Positions 1 to 11,500 of a stretch of DNA of 57,358 bases are shown here, in pieces (within the stretch, counting starts at the first letter, position 1; each line of letters opens with the position of its first letter). Both the position numbers and the translations under genes were made by a program. Where the stretch lies: contig DF237516.1 in NCBI GenBank assembly GCA_000708835.1, positions 1-57,358 of the forward strand, read 5' to 3'. This stretch comes from Klebsormidium nitens (lineage: Eukaryota > Streptophyta > Klebsormidiophyceae > Klebsormidiales > Klebsormidiaceae). The notes under the pieces were generated by a model. It was not told the origin of the DNA. It made no database searches and saw only the letters and a program-made list of their open reading frames with translations.

Positions 1-412
1 GGAGCCTCTTCGTGAGTCCTAACTAATCAGTCTTTGGGAAGAAGGCAAGAAGACGCAATTTTTCTGAGAGGCGCTCTTGCACGAGGTGATCCCAAGGCGT
101 GCTGAGAAGCTTCGCATGGTTTCCGCACATGTGAAGTAGACAGGCAGCGTGTGACCCTGTCCAACCGTCACAAACATGCTGCAAATTGACATACTTTTAA
201 CTTTGGAAAAGACGTCTTCCGTGCGGAAAAGGTCACTATTGACCAGATCTCGTCGTTGATAGTGTTTCAGTGCCCTTTTATCTGAAGCGAATATGGTGTA
301 TGCCGGAATGATCGTCCATTCATCAAGCGTCCGAAAACTTCCTGTGTGTCCAGTGTAGATAGGACGTGAATTTAGGTAGAGTATGCTTCGAGCAAAATAA
401 GCCAAGCGGCCT

Positions 413-436
413 GGGGCGGGTGGGGTTAGTTTGGGG
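413..436 (+). other. Potential G-quadruplex tract
   Basis: Four runs of three to four G are separated by loops of 1, 1 and 7 nt (runs at 413-416, 418-420, 422-425 and 433-436). This satisfies the usual G3+N1-7 rule. No gene lies next to it, so a role is not evident. Confidence 0.5.
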
Positions 437-1590
437 AATTAGGGTGGGTACGGATACGGAGCGGGAGATTTTGAGGGTTAGGTTTTTGGTGTTCGGGTAG
501 GAGCTTGCCTTCAAAAACTGCTCATTCGTCGGTGGTATTGAATGATTAATCATTTCAGCGTTCACTACTCTGGTGTTCCTATACGTACAGCTTACTTTAC
601 CTAGATTGAGGAGACATCCGGTTTAGCTCACCCGGTCCGACCCATCCCCGGGGGTAGACGTGAGAACACAGGTGCCCGCCTGGTAGCCAATCTTGCTGCC
701 CCTGGTCAAGTCGCTCTGGTCAGCATCGAATAGGTCGTCGTTAAAAGTGTCGGTGTCACCTGACCGAGAAAGAGTAAGACGTCGGCATTTAGTGCGAAGT
801 TTCCAGACACGATTAGGTACTAGAACTGGTCGCCATCTGCCAAGTGACGGCTCTGCCCACAGGAAGCCGCTTTAGCTAGCTCCTAAGTAGACCAACTTAG
901 AAGGTAATTAACCAGTACTTGACCAATCTATCTGCATCTAACCGGCCAGTGCTTAACCAGGTCCACGGTTAGACTCTGGTTAAGCACAGGCTAGACGCTG
1001 TTGTTTCTTGTGACTCGATTTTAGGTCCGCTATTAGTTGCGGGAGGTGTGTGTAGCCTGAGAAGGCCAGTATGACAGGCATACAACGACTTCTCCTCCCT
1101 AGGTGGGTTTCAATTTCAACAAGTAGACTGACCTGGGAAGCTTATTTGTGCCCGCTGCAAAGCCTACTTACATCAGCAATAATCGTTGAAAGCACCTTAA
1201 GCTGCCGGGCAAAAATCTCCTACAACATTTTTCTGTGTGGTGGCTGCTGGCTTCACGGGAAGGTTTAGCTGCTAACCAGGTTCGAAAACCAAACTTCAGT
1301 CTGGCTCTTTGACCAATAACCGAGTTAGAGCCATGTTAAAAACCTGGTCACTGCTCGAGTCTGGTCAATGATTACTCAGTCAGCTTCGAATCAGCCCCTG
1401 ACCGACTATGCTTAACCACCAATAAATGCTGTGTTGTGGAGGCCTTGCTCACCATTACGGAGCTTGTCGGCAAACCAGACGGGGACGTGGCGCGAGAGGC
1501 CGTAGCTTGCATTGCCCTTGGTCCAAAAGGTCATCCTCTGCAGGCTGGGCTGAGCGCAAACCACCTGCGTACCGTGTCGCAAGGCTCAGT

Positions 1591-1733
1591 CAATGACAGA
1601 ATTTAAAAAGGGACCCAAAGGAGTAACCAAGTCCAGCAACCTGTGCACTCTTGAAGTAGTTTGGCCAATGAGAGGATTTGGAAAGGGACCCAAAGCCATA
1701 AACGAGTCTAGCAACCTGTGCACTTTGAAGTAG
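1591..1733. repeat. Tandem direct duplication, about 70 bp unit
   Basis: Two diverged copies (1591-1658 and 1666-1733) share the blocks GGGACCCAAAG and AGCAACCTGTGCACT and both end in GAAGTAG. No coding function is seen. Confidence 0.7.
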
Positions 1734-2689
1734 TCACCAACAAGCTCCCATGATCATCACCAGAGACAATGAACGAAACGTCACAATACGCGCCTGGAAC
1801 CTTGTTCCACAATAGAATTCTGATGACCCGAGCTCTTCACGTCGTCTGTGCAATTCAGCAATCCCAGCGTTAACCTCTCAAAGTGTGGCCCCTGCTTTGA
1901 TTCCACTGTGCATGCATCTTCTTCATCAGCTTTCAGGATTGATGCCGTGCGGCGAGGAACAGTACGAGGACCCAAGGAGATTTTGCGAGCATTGAAGTGC
2001 CAGATGCTGGTGTCATAAAATCCATTTGCAACATTCTGACGATTGATTGTGCATGCCTTAGCAGTCTTCTCCTGACGACTTTGCACACAATGCCCTTTCG
2101 ATGCTAGCACTTTGCACGTCTGGATGTTCATACCAAACACTCATGACGCAGGAGAAGTCATATTGGTCCAGACGTGGAAGTGCAATGGCGCTTGGTCGTC
2201 GTATCGTCTTGCCCTTGAACCGGCTTTCATCCAATGCACCACTGCCAGCATTGTTTAGCCTGCAGAAATGCCCACAGCATCCTGGCAGAAACGCAGAAAG
2301 GCAGGAAGGCATAGCACAAGGAGCAAATTGATGACAAAATCATCCCGGAGTTGCTGATGGTCGATAGGAGCGATCGCTCACCTCACTCATGCAGCATACG
2401 AGGAAGAGCGCCACCACCAAGATCACCTGCCGGGAAGCTGGCGCAGCCATTGCGCCGCCTCTTGCGATCACGCCTATTCTACAGTGATAAATCAGTGGAT
2501 GCCTAGCTGCTCGGCGATAACAGCCGGCTTTATCTAGCAGTCATCAACTCGAATAAGGAATTCAAGGGAGGAGGGGCTTGCGGCTTGCTGATCTTGCTGC
2601 TTGATCTTGATCGAGGCGCCCTCTGGAGTCTGGGTTTGGCGAAATCAACTTTGCCACGACTAGGTATTAGGTACAGCAGGTAACAGTAC

Positions 2690-2901
2690 CTACCGTACCA
2701 ATTGTCCGGTTGGGCAACAATTAAATATTCTTTGACTTGCCCAAAAATTTGAATTGAAAATAAATTCCAATTAAGGATTTGCTGATCAGTTTGCCCCGTT
2801 AGAAAACAATGTAAATGCATAAATGAAGCTGCCCAAAATCCATGAGATACGAAATTAATTATTGGGCAAAAATCTGCCCAACCGGACAATTGGTACGGTA
2901 G
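2690..2901. mobile_element. MITE-like element with 27-bp perfect terminal inverted repeats
   Basis: Positions 2690-2716 (beginning CTACCGTACCAATTG) are matched exactly as reverse complement at 2875-2901. The interior is AT-rich and has no open frame of note. Size near 212 bp, perfect ends and no transposase are typical of a non-autonomous DNA transposon. A TA dinucleotide just inside each outer end (2691-2692 and 2899-2900) could be the target duplication, which would suggest a Stowaway-type element; that assignment is inference. The flanks also carry CTACC/GGTAC-type motifs, so the element may have inserted into an older relative. Confidence 0.75.
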
Positions 2902-3142
2902 TAGCTACCGTACCTGCCTATGGTAGATACCTATGTAATATCAGCTACCTACAGTAGGAGGGCCCCAATTATGACATACCGTCCCCCATACCGGGAGCGT
3001 ACGTGTGCCTGCAGGCCGCAAGTTTAACTTTAGTACCGGTTACTGGTTAAAGTACGGTACCGTAGTGACCGTACATGAGCAGGTCGGTACTCAGTAGGTA
3101 CTGTACCAGGGGTGCGGACAGGATTTTGCCCGGAGGTGCTGT

Positions 3143-3171
3143 GGCGCCCCTGGGCTTCGCCCCGGGGCGCC
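3143..3171. repeat. GC-rich hairpin, copy 1
   Basis: A 29-nt imperfect palindrome with GGCGCCCC arms and a loop of about 3 nt. It is closely similar to the hairpin at 3662-3690, about 520 bp away. The surrounding 3110-3230 is rich in GGCGCC and GGGGC blocks. It is probably part of a dispersed repeat. Confidence 0.6.
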
Positions 3172-3661
3172 GACCAGCTCCCCTGGGGCGCCCAAGCCAG
3201 CCGGGGCCTCGGCGCCAGCGCCCGGTACAATATTTTCCCGGGTATTTGGCGAAAACCTGTGTTTCACCGAGCCAAATTCGTGCATACCGGTCCTTGGGCT
3301 GCTCAAGACGTTTGTCTACAGTACAAGCAGTCGGCACAAGTCAAAAAGAACCGTGTCCCCCGGCGTATTCAAAATTCTACACATGACCAAAGAACACAAT
3401 GAAGCATATATATCCTTACGAGTATAATGTTTGACGTTATGATATGTAGGGCTTTGAAGGGCTCGACTTGGAATCCTGCTGTCGTTTGGACTGTTTTCTG
3501 GGTGCTTATCCCCTGATCCTGGGACCATATGCTTCCTCTGTGTCCTCATATGTGCAATGCAATGCTCTGATATTCGTACCGTTTCAAAGTTCCCGGTTGA
3601 GGCGGCCTGGACACATACCTACCTTGCTAAAGTAGGCGGGGCCTACGGCCCAGGGCGCTCT

Positions 3662-3690
3662 GGCGCCCCGGGCTTCCGCCCGGGGGCGCC
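3662..3690. repeat. GC-rich hairpin, copy 2
   Basis: A 29-nt near-perfect palindrome with GGCGCCCCGGGC on the left arm, loop TTCC and one bulged base on the right arm. Further GGGGCGC blocks follow to about 3735. Same family as the hairpin at 3143-3171. Confidence 0.65.
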
Positions 3691-4261
3691 AGCATTTGCC
3701 CCGGGGCGCTCTGCGCCCCGTTTGCGCCCCGCCAGCACCCCTGTACTGTACATTCTTGCTGGTGGTACCTTGTACGGTTACCGGTATGTCTGATATGGCA
3801 AGTACATGTACGGTACCTACTAGTAGAGCCTTGACTGACACATGTACCGCGCGGGGCGTACCGTATGTTGACATCACCAATAGTGACCGGTTAAAAGCAG
3901 CAAAGTTTACCAGAGCACCAATCATGACAAAGCAGTAATCGGCAAGAAGTAACCGGCACAGAGCGTAGGGTAGACCGTACTACGTAGTAAGGTAGTAGTA
4001 GCTGCAAATTAAAATTGCAATCCCCCTGACATCCGTACTGTGAGAGGCTGAGCCTGAGATACATTAGGCGGACAAGGCCAACACAACTAAGTTCTAACCC
4101 TGCGCTCTGACACCTAGCCTTGAAGGAACACCGTCCAGTGTCAACACAAGGAGTGGGTTTGCGTTACAATAATAGGGTCGTATCAGCAAATTTCTGAAAT
4201 TCTGACAAATAGTCCGACCAGGTGCGTGCCATGTACCGAGGCTTTGCGAGAAGAAAAGGAG

Positions 4262-4345
4262 TGCCCATCTGGGATTTGAACCCAGGTCCCTCCGAGTCCG
4301 GGTCTCGCGTGAGAAGGCGAGCGCTCCATGCCAATGGACCCTAAT
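4262..4345 (-). pseudogene. tRNA-like remnant or SINE head
   Basis: Read on the minus strand, there is a good T-arm (stem CTGGG/CCCAG around a TTCAAAT loop, matching pol III box B), an anticodon-like stem CTCGC/GCGAG with an 8-nt loop, and a D-arm/box-A-like TGGCATGGAGCG. The acceptor stem does not pair (the 3' side ATGGGCA lacks a 5' partner) and the variable region is long. It is therefore more likely a decayed tRNA or a tRNA-derived SINE promoter than a working tRNA gene. Confidence 0.5.
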
Positions 4346-5559
4346 TAAAGGAGCAAAAGTCGAAGTACAAAGGATGTGTTTTGCAGATTTAAAAAAGAAA
4401 GGGGCGCAAAAGCCGGCGATGTTGTCAGAATTTTGTGTCATGTGTCAGATGTGTATGTGTTTTGTGTGTCAGCTGGGCGAGGACCGGACTTTACCACCTC
4501 AGAGTGAGACATTAGCTCGTTGCATGGTCAGATGACTGCGGACGTGCAGCGTACGTGTAGTACAAAAGTTCATCCCTGGCAACTTCCCTTCGAATCAGGA
4601 TTGAGTTCGACTGAAGCCAACACAATTCCCAGAGTCGGTCCGGGCATGAACAGCTAACTTGGGGATTACAGCTTATATGCCATTTACCTAGTACCAGTGA
4701 CGGTGTTTGTTGAAAACAATTAACATGATTGCTTGAATGGGCCTAGCTAGGTAAGTATGAGCCTTGCCCCCGCTCAGGAACTCATGGAGATACTGGGAGC
4801 TTTTCGCTTTTCTGGCCCGTTGCAGACATCAGCTTTACCATGCATGCCCAGATACAACTCTGCATACTATACGCAGTGCAGACTTATCATCGTACAGGTG
4901 GTTAGTACCGGTCCGCTTTTATAATTGTATTTGGACAGTGACAGTGACCGCACGCGAGAAACCTTAAGGCTTGAAAGTAGATGATCGCATGCGGGGCATC
5001 CATGCAATCAGTGAATGGAATATTGAGAGACCGACGGTCCACACGTTGATCAGTGCATGGGTATTCAACTAGCTGGATATATCATTAGCGTATTTGTACA
5101 AGTTGATAAACCACAGTCAAGTCCGATGACGAGTCTCACTCAGTCTATTCAGTCGAGTGATTCACTAGATTGAACAGGTCCCTCGACGTCACATTACTTA
5201 CATACCCTAATAGTCAGCTCGTTGCCAGAACTTTACGGTACTAGACGATCCGTTAATCGTTCCTTAGACGTAAGGTCAACATATGGACGGTATGTCTCTC
5301 AGCCTGTCTTGTACTTTCAGATTTAGCCCCAGTACTTTGTTGAATCATGTATGGCGCAACCTCATGCTGGCCTCTTATCAGGCCTCGCTACGATGTCTTC
5401 TGTACATTAAAGCGGGCCGTAGAGGCCATTTCTCAAAGAGACACAACATCAATTTGATGCTCGTGGATGCGCTCAAAAATTTGTTCGAGGGAATCGCACT
5501 CAGATCTATCTGTCACCAATAGCTTCGGCAACTGCTGAAACGTCCGGACAATATGTACA

Positions 5560-8500
5560 TCACACCCCGCCCGCTAAGACCTTCTTCGCCTGCGCTTCCC
5601 GCCACTGCGCCTTCACCCTCTCGTTGCTTGCCAGGATCTTCTCAATTTGCCCCGCATGGATCCGCCGGACGTCCGAGAAGTTGGCCCCAAACCCGGCCAT
5701 GAACATTATCGGGGGGGACACGAGCCACGGAAACAGCCGCCAGAGCGCCCCGGTGACGAAACGCCGGAGGGCGTGCCAGAAGCCGACACGCGCGTCGAGA
5801 GGGCCCTCAGCATCGGAACAGTCGACCAGGGCGTGGCCCTCGGGGACCTGCGCAATCACCGGTTGTTTGCTTCCAAATGTACCATCGAGTTTCAGCTTTG
5901 AGATAATCAAAACCTTGACCGAAAGCAGTTAACTAAAGCATAACCCGAAACCTGCAAATAGTCCGCTGTTGCTTGATCTGGAAATCCGATCCTTGCCTTT
6001 TGCTTTGACTGGCCGCTGTACGTTGAGGGGTCAGGTCTCGTTGAGAACCTGAAAAAAGCGGAGGACGGATTGTCGCGCTGCCTTGAAAGAGCAACAGAAG
6101 AATGTGCAAGACCCCTCAGCATCGGAGCAGTCAACCAGGGCGTGGCCCTCGGTCGGGGACCTGCAAATACACCAGGTGTTCCTTTGGTTGAATACTCAAT
6201 GATGGGCTTCTGGCCGCTGTTGAGGGAATTGAAGCCTTGTAAGAAAACAGTTAACCAAGGCATGGCCCTCGGACCCCTGGATGTCCGTTTGTTGTCGTAT
6301 TGCTTGGTAAGTCCTCAGATCGGCGAAGGCCTTCCCGAGTGAGGATTTGGCTCTTGTCGGGAACCTAAAACAGCGCAGGACGAACGTGTTGGTCTCTCGC
6401 GTTACACAAAAACAGCAGCGAAGGAAAAAGTTGAGAGACCCCTCAGCGTTGGAGCAATGCCCCTCGCGGGACCTGCGAAATCACCGGTTGTTGTTTTGCT
6501 TGACGGTCTTCTTTTGGATCGGCCGCTTTACGTTGAGAGCCCAAAGGCTTTGAATGACGTCTTTGATTGGTCTGTCGCGTTTCCGGAAGAAGAGACGGAG
6601 GCGAGTATGAGGGGCCCTCGGCGCAGGAACAGTAAATCAGGGCGTGACCCTCGAGGATTTGCAGAATCATCAGTTGTTTGCTTTGTTGAGAATTCGATAA
6701 CGGGCTTCTGCTTTCCTGGCGGCTGTCGAGGGAACGAAACCTCGTAAGGGAACTGTCAATCAAAGCATGGCCTTTAGGAGGTTGCGAATTCGTTGTTATC
6801 GTGTCGCTTGGTAGTCATTTCTGGCTTTTGCTTTCCCGGCTGCAACGCTTGAGAGGTTGAATCATGTTGGATACCTGAGAACGAAGGTAGATTGCTGCAC
6901 TGCCTGAAACAGGGCCGAAGAGGAACTTGAGAGACCCCTCGGCTTCGAATGCGCCGACCAACGCATGCTCCTTGGGGACCTGCAATCTGTCGGGTGTCTA
7001 CTTTCCTTTATTGGCATACTTGGGCTTTCTGCGTTCTTAGACCCAATACGTTCGAAAGGTTGAACAATGATGGAGAACCTGAAGCGAAAAACTTGCGTTC
7101 CTGATATTCTCATTGTGTGCCAGCTTTATGGAGGACAAGTCTCCGAAGGCCGCTCCAATTACTAAACCAGAGCATGGCTGTCCGGGACCTGCGGACATAA
7201 GCGGGAGCTGGTCTAAAATCAAAGAATGTCTCTGACCATTTGGTCTGCCAACCCGGTTGTTTCAAAACCCTTCGACGAGATGAGCCAAAAGAAATCTACA
7301 CAGGCTTGTGGAACCGTCCAAAGACGTCCGAAAAAACACCGGCCGTTTCGGACGCACCTGCAGCGCCGAATACCTCGCGAGCGCCCGCGGCAGCCGCTCC
7401 AGAATCTCCGTACGTCCGCCCGGCGCAGCGTCCGAGGCCTTTGCGGACGCAGCCTCCAACCGGTCGTCTCCCCCGACCGCTTCCCCGTGCACTTTGAGCC
7501 CATCTTTCTTATTTTCGCTCTCCAACCGGTGGTCTTCCCCGACCGCCAATTTCCCGAGCAGGCCAAGTCCACTCTTCTGGTTGACAGATTTCAACCGGTC
7601 GCGTTTCCCGAGCAGTCCAAGCCCATCTTTCATCCCTTTGGTCTCCAACCGGTCGTCTTCCCCGACCGATTCCCCGAGCAAAAGCCGGGCCAAAACGGCG
7701 GCGTCGACCAGGGACGAGTTGCACCCCTGGCCGATCGCCGGGGGGGTCGCGTGGGCTGCGTCGCCGATAAGGACGGCACCCCCCTCGGAGTGGTGATACG
7801 GCTCGCATTTCACCTGTCGGAAGAAGGAACGGATTCTGACCACGGAATGTGATTCAGGGGTCGGGGTTGTGCTGCTTGACGTCAGATTGTTGAGTTCTTA
7901 TAGCAATTGAGTGGCGCACCTTACGCACGTCGGGGGTTCTGAAGGGCAGATGAAATGCGGAAAGCGGAAAGCGGAAAAGAAAGGGAAAAAACGAGAATCG
8001 GACTCTTGTGCTCGGGGATGCGTTATTGGGGCTGCAAACATACTGCATCGCTCGAATCACGGAAAGATAAAGGTTGGCATAGCCAAAAGCTAACAGCCCC
8101 CAGAGCTGAGAAAGAAGCCAAACAGAGCACCAGATCCACTTCCGAGACTCGTTTCTTTCAGTGACTTTCGGTCGTACTTCCGTCTGAAGACCAAGTGCCT
8201 GCCTAAGCAGGGTCTTACTTGCAACAGAGCCTGCTGCTTTTAGAGCTTCATTGAATAAGCAACATCTTCAGATCCTGCTCGGGTTTCACGCAGCCTCGAT
8301 CAATCAGTCGCTCTGTCAAATCCTTTTGCGCCAAGTTCTCATCCTCTTTTGCATAAAGAGTCTTGCAAAGAGAATATCGGATCCTCAGTGACGGCAACAG
8401 CACTTCTAATAAGCCAGACTTGATCAAAAAGACGAAGTTTTTCTGCTTTATTCCGTTGTGTTCTCTTTCGACATCTGACACGTGTCCTCACCATACGAAG

Positions 8501-11500
8501 CTGCGCGACTCTCTGGGCCAGGATGTCTTGCGCCGCACTCTCTTGCAGATCCAGGAACGGCAGTCGCTGACGCAACCATGACGTCATCTCTGCCGGATCC
8601 TTCATAGCCAGGAACTCGACGGGGGGGTCGTTGACGGGCCAGATGAGCGCCAGGTTGATGGATTCCGCTTTCTGTCCGCTGGGGTAGAAGAGGCAGCGGA
8701 AGGACTGGGCGTCCGGAATCTTGGGAACGAGGTTGAAGCCTGCGAAATTGAGGAAACCAATCATGACTTATCAGTAGGTCTGGAAAAACACTGCCAGGCC
8801 GCTGCGTCTCGTCTTCCATCAATTTGATTTGTCGAAGACGCAGCGAAACGACTGGACTGGAAGGAAATCTTAGCACGATGTTGGAGCCCGCGAAGTTTGA
8901 TGAAATCTTTTAGCATAGTCACGTTTTGCCAACCTGGATACGCTGAAGGCGGTTGGTAATGTAATGGTTTGACCCGCATTTTCTCCATAAAGCGGAAGAG
9001 ACAAAGAAACGACTGTATGGAGCATGGCGTTGACGCCTTGGGATCCAGAATTGGCGAATTGGGCGTGAGAAGGGCGATGAGCTTTGCGAACGGGGTTTGT
9101 GATAGCATGCCGGACTGCAGCGTTGGCAGACTCAGGAACGATACTTGACTTCAAGTGACTGCAATGGGGTCTGCTTGCAATTTAAGACTAGTGATGTAAA
9201 GACAAGGTTGGCGTAATCCCAAGCCCAATCACATCGACATATGAGACGGACCAGAAGGGAATTGTATGATACCCTTTGGTTTCTGATGTGAAATAAAACC
9301 CATCGTTCTCACTGAGTGGTTCATGTAGGAGGAGCCTGGAAACGAGGGTCAGGTTAATCCACTTTCCAAACCGCAAAAAACGAAGCAATCCGCATCGTAC
9401 TCTCAACCGTACCTCCTGAACCAACCCCATCAACTGCAAAAGGTCTGGCGTTTCCTTTATCGCCCTAAGAAGCAAGCGAAGATATAGGGAGGCGGTACGT
9501 ATTGAAACTCAAATCGAGGGGATGCTAGAACGTCCATATAGCAATGAAGAAAACCCTCAACCCGTTCACCTGAGGGGCTGATCTCGGGGGGACGTCGCAC
9601 GTGCAGAATGTACGCGCGGCTGAACTGGTCCGTCACGGAGCAGTCGAAGCCACGCGGCAGCAGGGTGAAGCTGTGGCGGACAGCAGAATTCACGCCTGTA
9701 TGAAATTCGAATCTTGGGGGCTCAGGGTATCGGGTTAAGGGGTTTCACAGTTAAGCAGAGAGGATTAAGGTCCATGTGTTCAGAGGATAGGACGGATTCA
9801 AAAGGTCGAAGTTTTGAACTTGTGGAGAACGCCCAGTATCTTAGCACTTGTCAAGCACAGCTCTAGGGGTTTGGAAAGACGAAAGTACAAAGGTTTCACT
9901 GGGTCGACCTTCAGTGTTCACAGAGTCCGGTTCTTCGAATCTCGGTGACTTATGGATTGACGCTACAAAGTTTTATCGACCAGCCCTTTGCAAACTTGCA
10001 GATTAAACGATACTGAGGTCGACAAATGTGTGCATCAGTGAGAACATTCTGAAGCGACTCGTATAAGAACTGACGCGCACGAAATGTGGTCTCCGCAAAC
10101 AGGAACAACGTCAGCTCACCGTCAGCACCCACAACGAGGTCGTACGGAACTCTCTGCAGAGGAGCGCCAGTCGTAGCTTGACACGTGTCCTGTCCGGGGA
10201 TGACGTTCACCTCGTTGCCCTGCGCCTCAATGTTCACTTTCACGTCTTCGAACAGCGCCTCGCGTTTCTGAAAGTCGATACTTGTCAGAAAAGCTTTCCT
10301 TTTTGGGGACTGAATGTCAACGAGAACAGCAAGGACGGATTTGTCGTCTAAAAAGATTGAAGGAGGCCTTGTTCGAAGCTGGGGGGGGAAGGCTACTGAC
10401 AATCTACCAAAGAGAGAGCGTTGTAGAAATCAGAAGTCAGAAGTTTGTTCCGCTGGTCATTTCCACCAAACTGGTCACTTTTTGGTGCTTTGATTGTCTT
10501 CGGAAAATCGTACTGCAAGTCGCCGTGGCTCATCAGCAGGTATCTCAGCATCACGGCACAAAGATCAGCGCGGTCCGCGATTTTGTGTCCACTGAACCAG
10601 AAAACACCGACTTTCACTGCTTGGGCTTATGCAGCAGGTCACCATCCTGTATATCTTACGAAAGATGTGCACCATGAGTAGGCCCGAGTTGCTGTGCCTC
10701 TCCAATTTGTCCTCAGCCTTGCGACAAAGATCCACGATCTGCCCAAGAATAACCAACTCAGATCGTTGGGTTTACAACACCAAATCACTAACCTGTGCAT
10801 TTCTTGAGCAGGGCACAGGGAGGCAGCCCGAGTCACCGTGCCTTTCCTAGAGGTAGTTAGCCTAGTAGCACAAAGAACAGTACAATCACAACTTGGTTGT
10901 GAGGCGTGAAGAAAAGCGACCATCACTGAGTGAGATTATGAGAGATACTAACCCGTGCATTTCTTGAAGAAGTGCACCGAGAGCAGGCCCGAGTCGCCGT
11001 GCCTCTCCATCAGGTAGCTCAGCATCGCGGCGCACAGATCGGCGCGGTCGACGTTCAGTCCGATCATGTCGTCTGCATTCTCCACACCGGGTGGCACGCC
11101 GGCCAGCTTGAACGCGCGCGCCCCGACATACTTGCCCACCTGGAATCTTTGATGAAGTTAATAAGGACCAATAAGCGTCCATAAACCAGAATTTATTAAC
11201 CAAAACATTCTATGCTGACAAGAGGGTACCCGGTGCAGTGGCCTCATTTGAACCACCTTAACCAACGAACATGAATGCGCTACGCACCTGAACCGACCCT
11301 GACTACCATACCAACTCGACCGGTCCTCCGGGCATATTATATAGGGATTTGGTCTTCATAGGTGATTAACAACTTTTTTTATCACCTGGATTGCCGGGGT
11401 GGATTAAAGCAGGGGTCAACGGGATGTAAGGCTCTCGAGAGGGAGTGGATTCGGAAGCGAAATGATTGACCACAAATGAAGCACGTAATCAACGGAGTCA

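Larger units (their letters stand above)
1..5559. other. Gene-poor repeat-rich intergenic region
   Basis: No reading frame here resembles a known family or extends through convincing splice sites. The stretch holds a G-rich tract (413-436), a 70-bp tandem duplication (1591-1733), a MITE-like inverted-repeat element (2690-2901), two GC-rich hairpins (3143-3171 and 3662-3690) set among many copies of short GTACGGTACC-like motifs, and a tRNA-like remnant near 4262-4345. The short open frames overlap each other on both strands and look like chance. A gene could be missed if it is lineage-specific with short exons. Confidence 0.6.

Noticed and set aside
400-490. Interstitial telomere repeat
   Set aside because: The G-rich text has only scattered TTAGGG-like pieces and no regular TTTAGGG array.
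4262-4345. Functional tRNA gene
   Set aside because: The acceptor stem does not pair and the anticodon loop has eight bases.
7226-7852. Long plus-strand frame opposite monooxygenase exon 7
   Set aside because: It is the antisense shadow of the GC-rich repeat-containing exon; the minus strand carries the conserved GD motif and correct splice sites.
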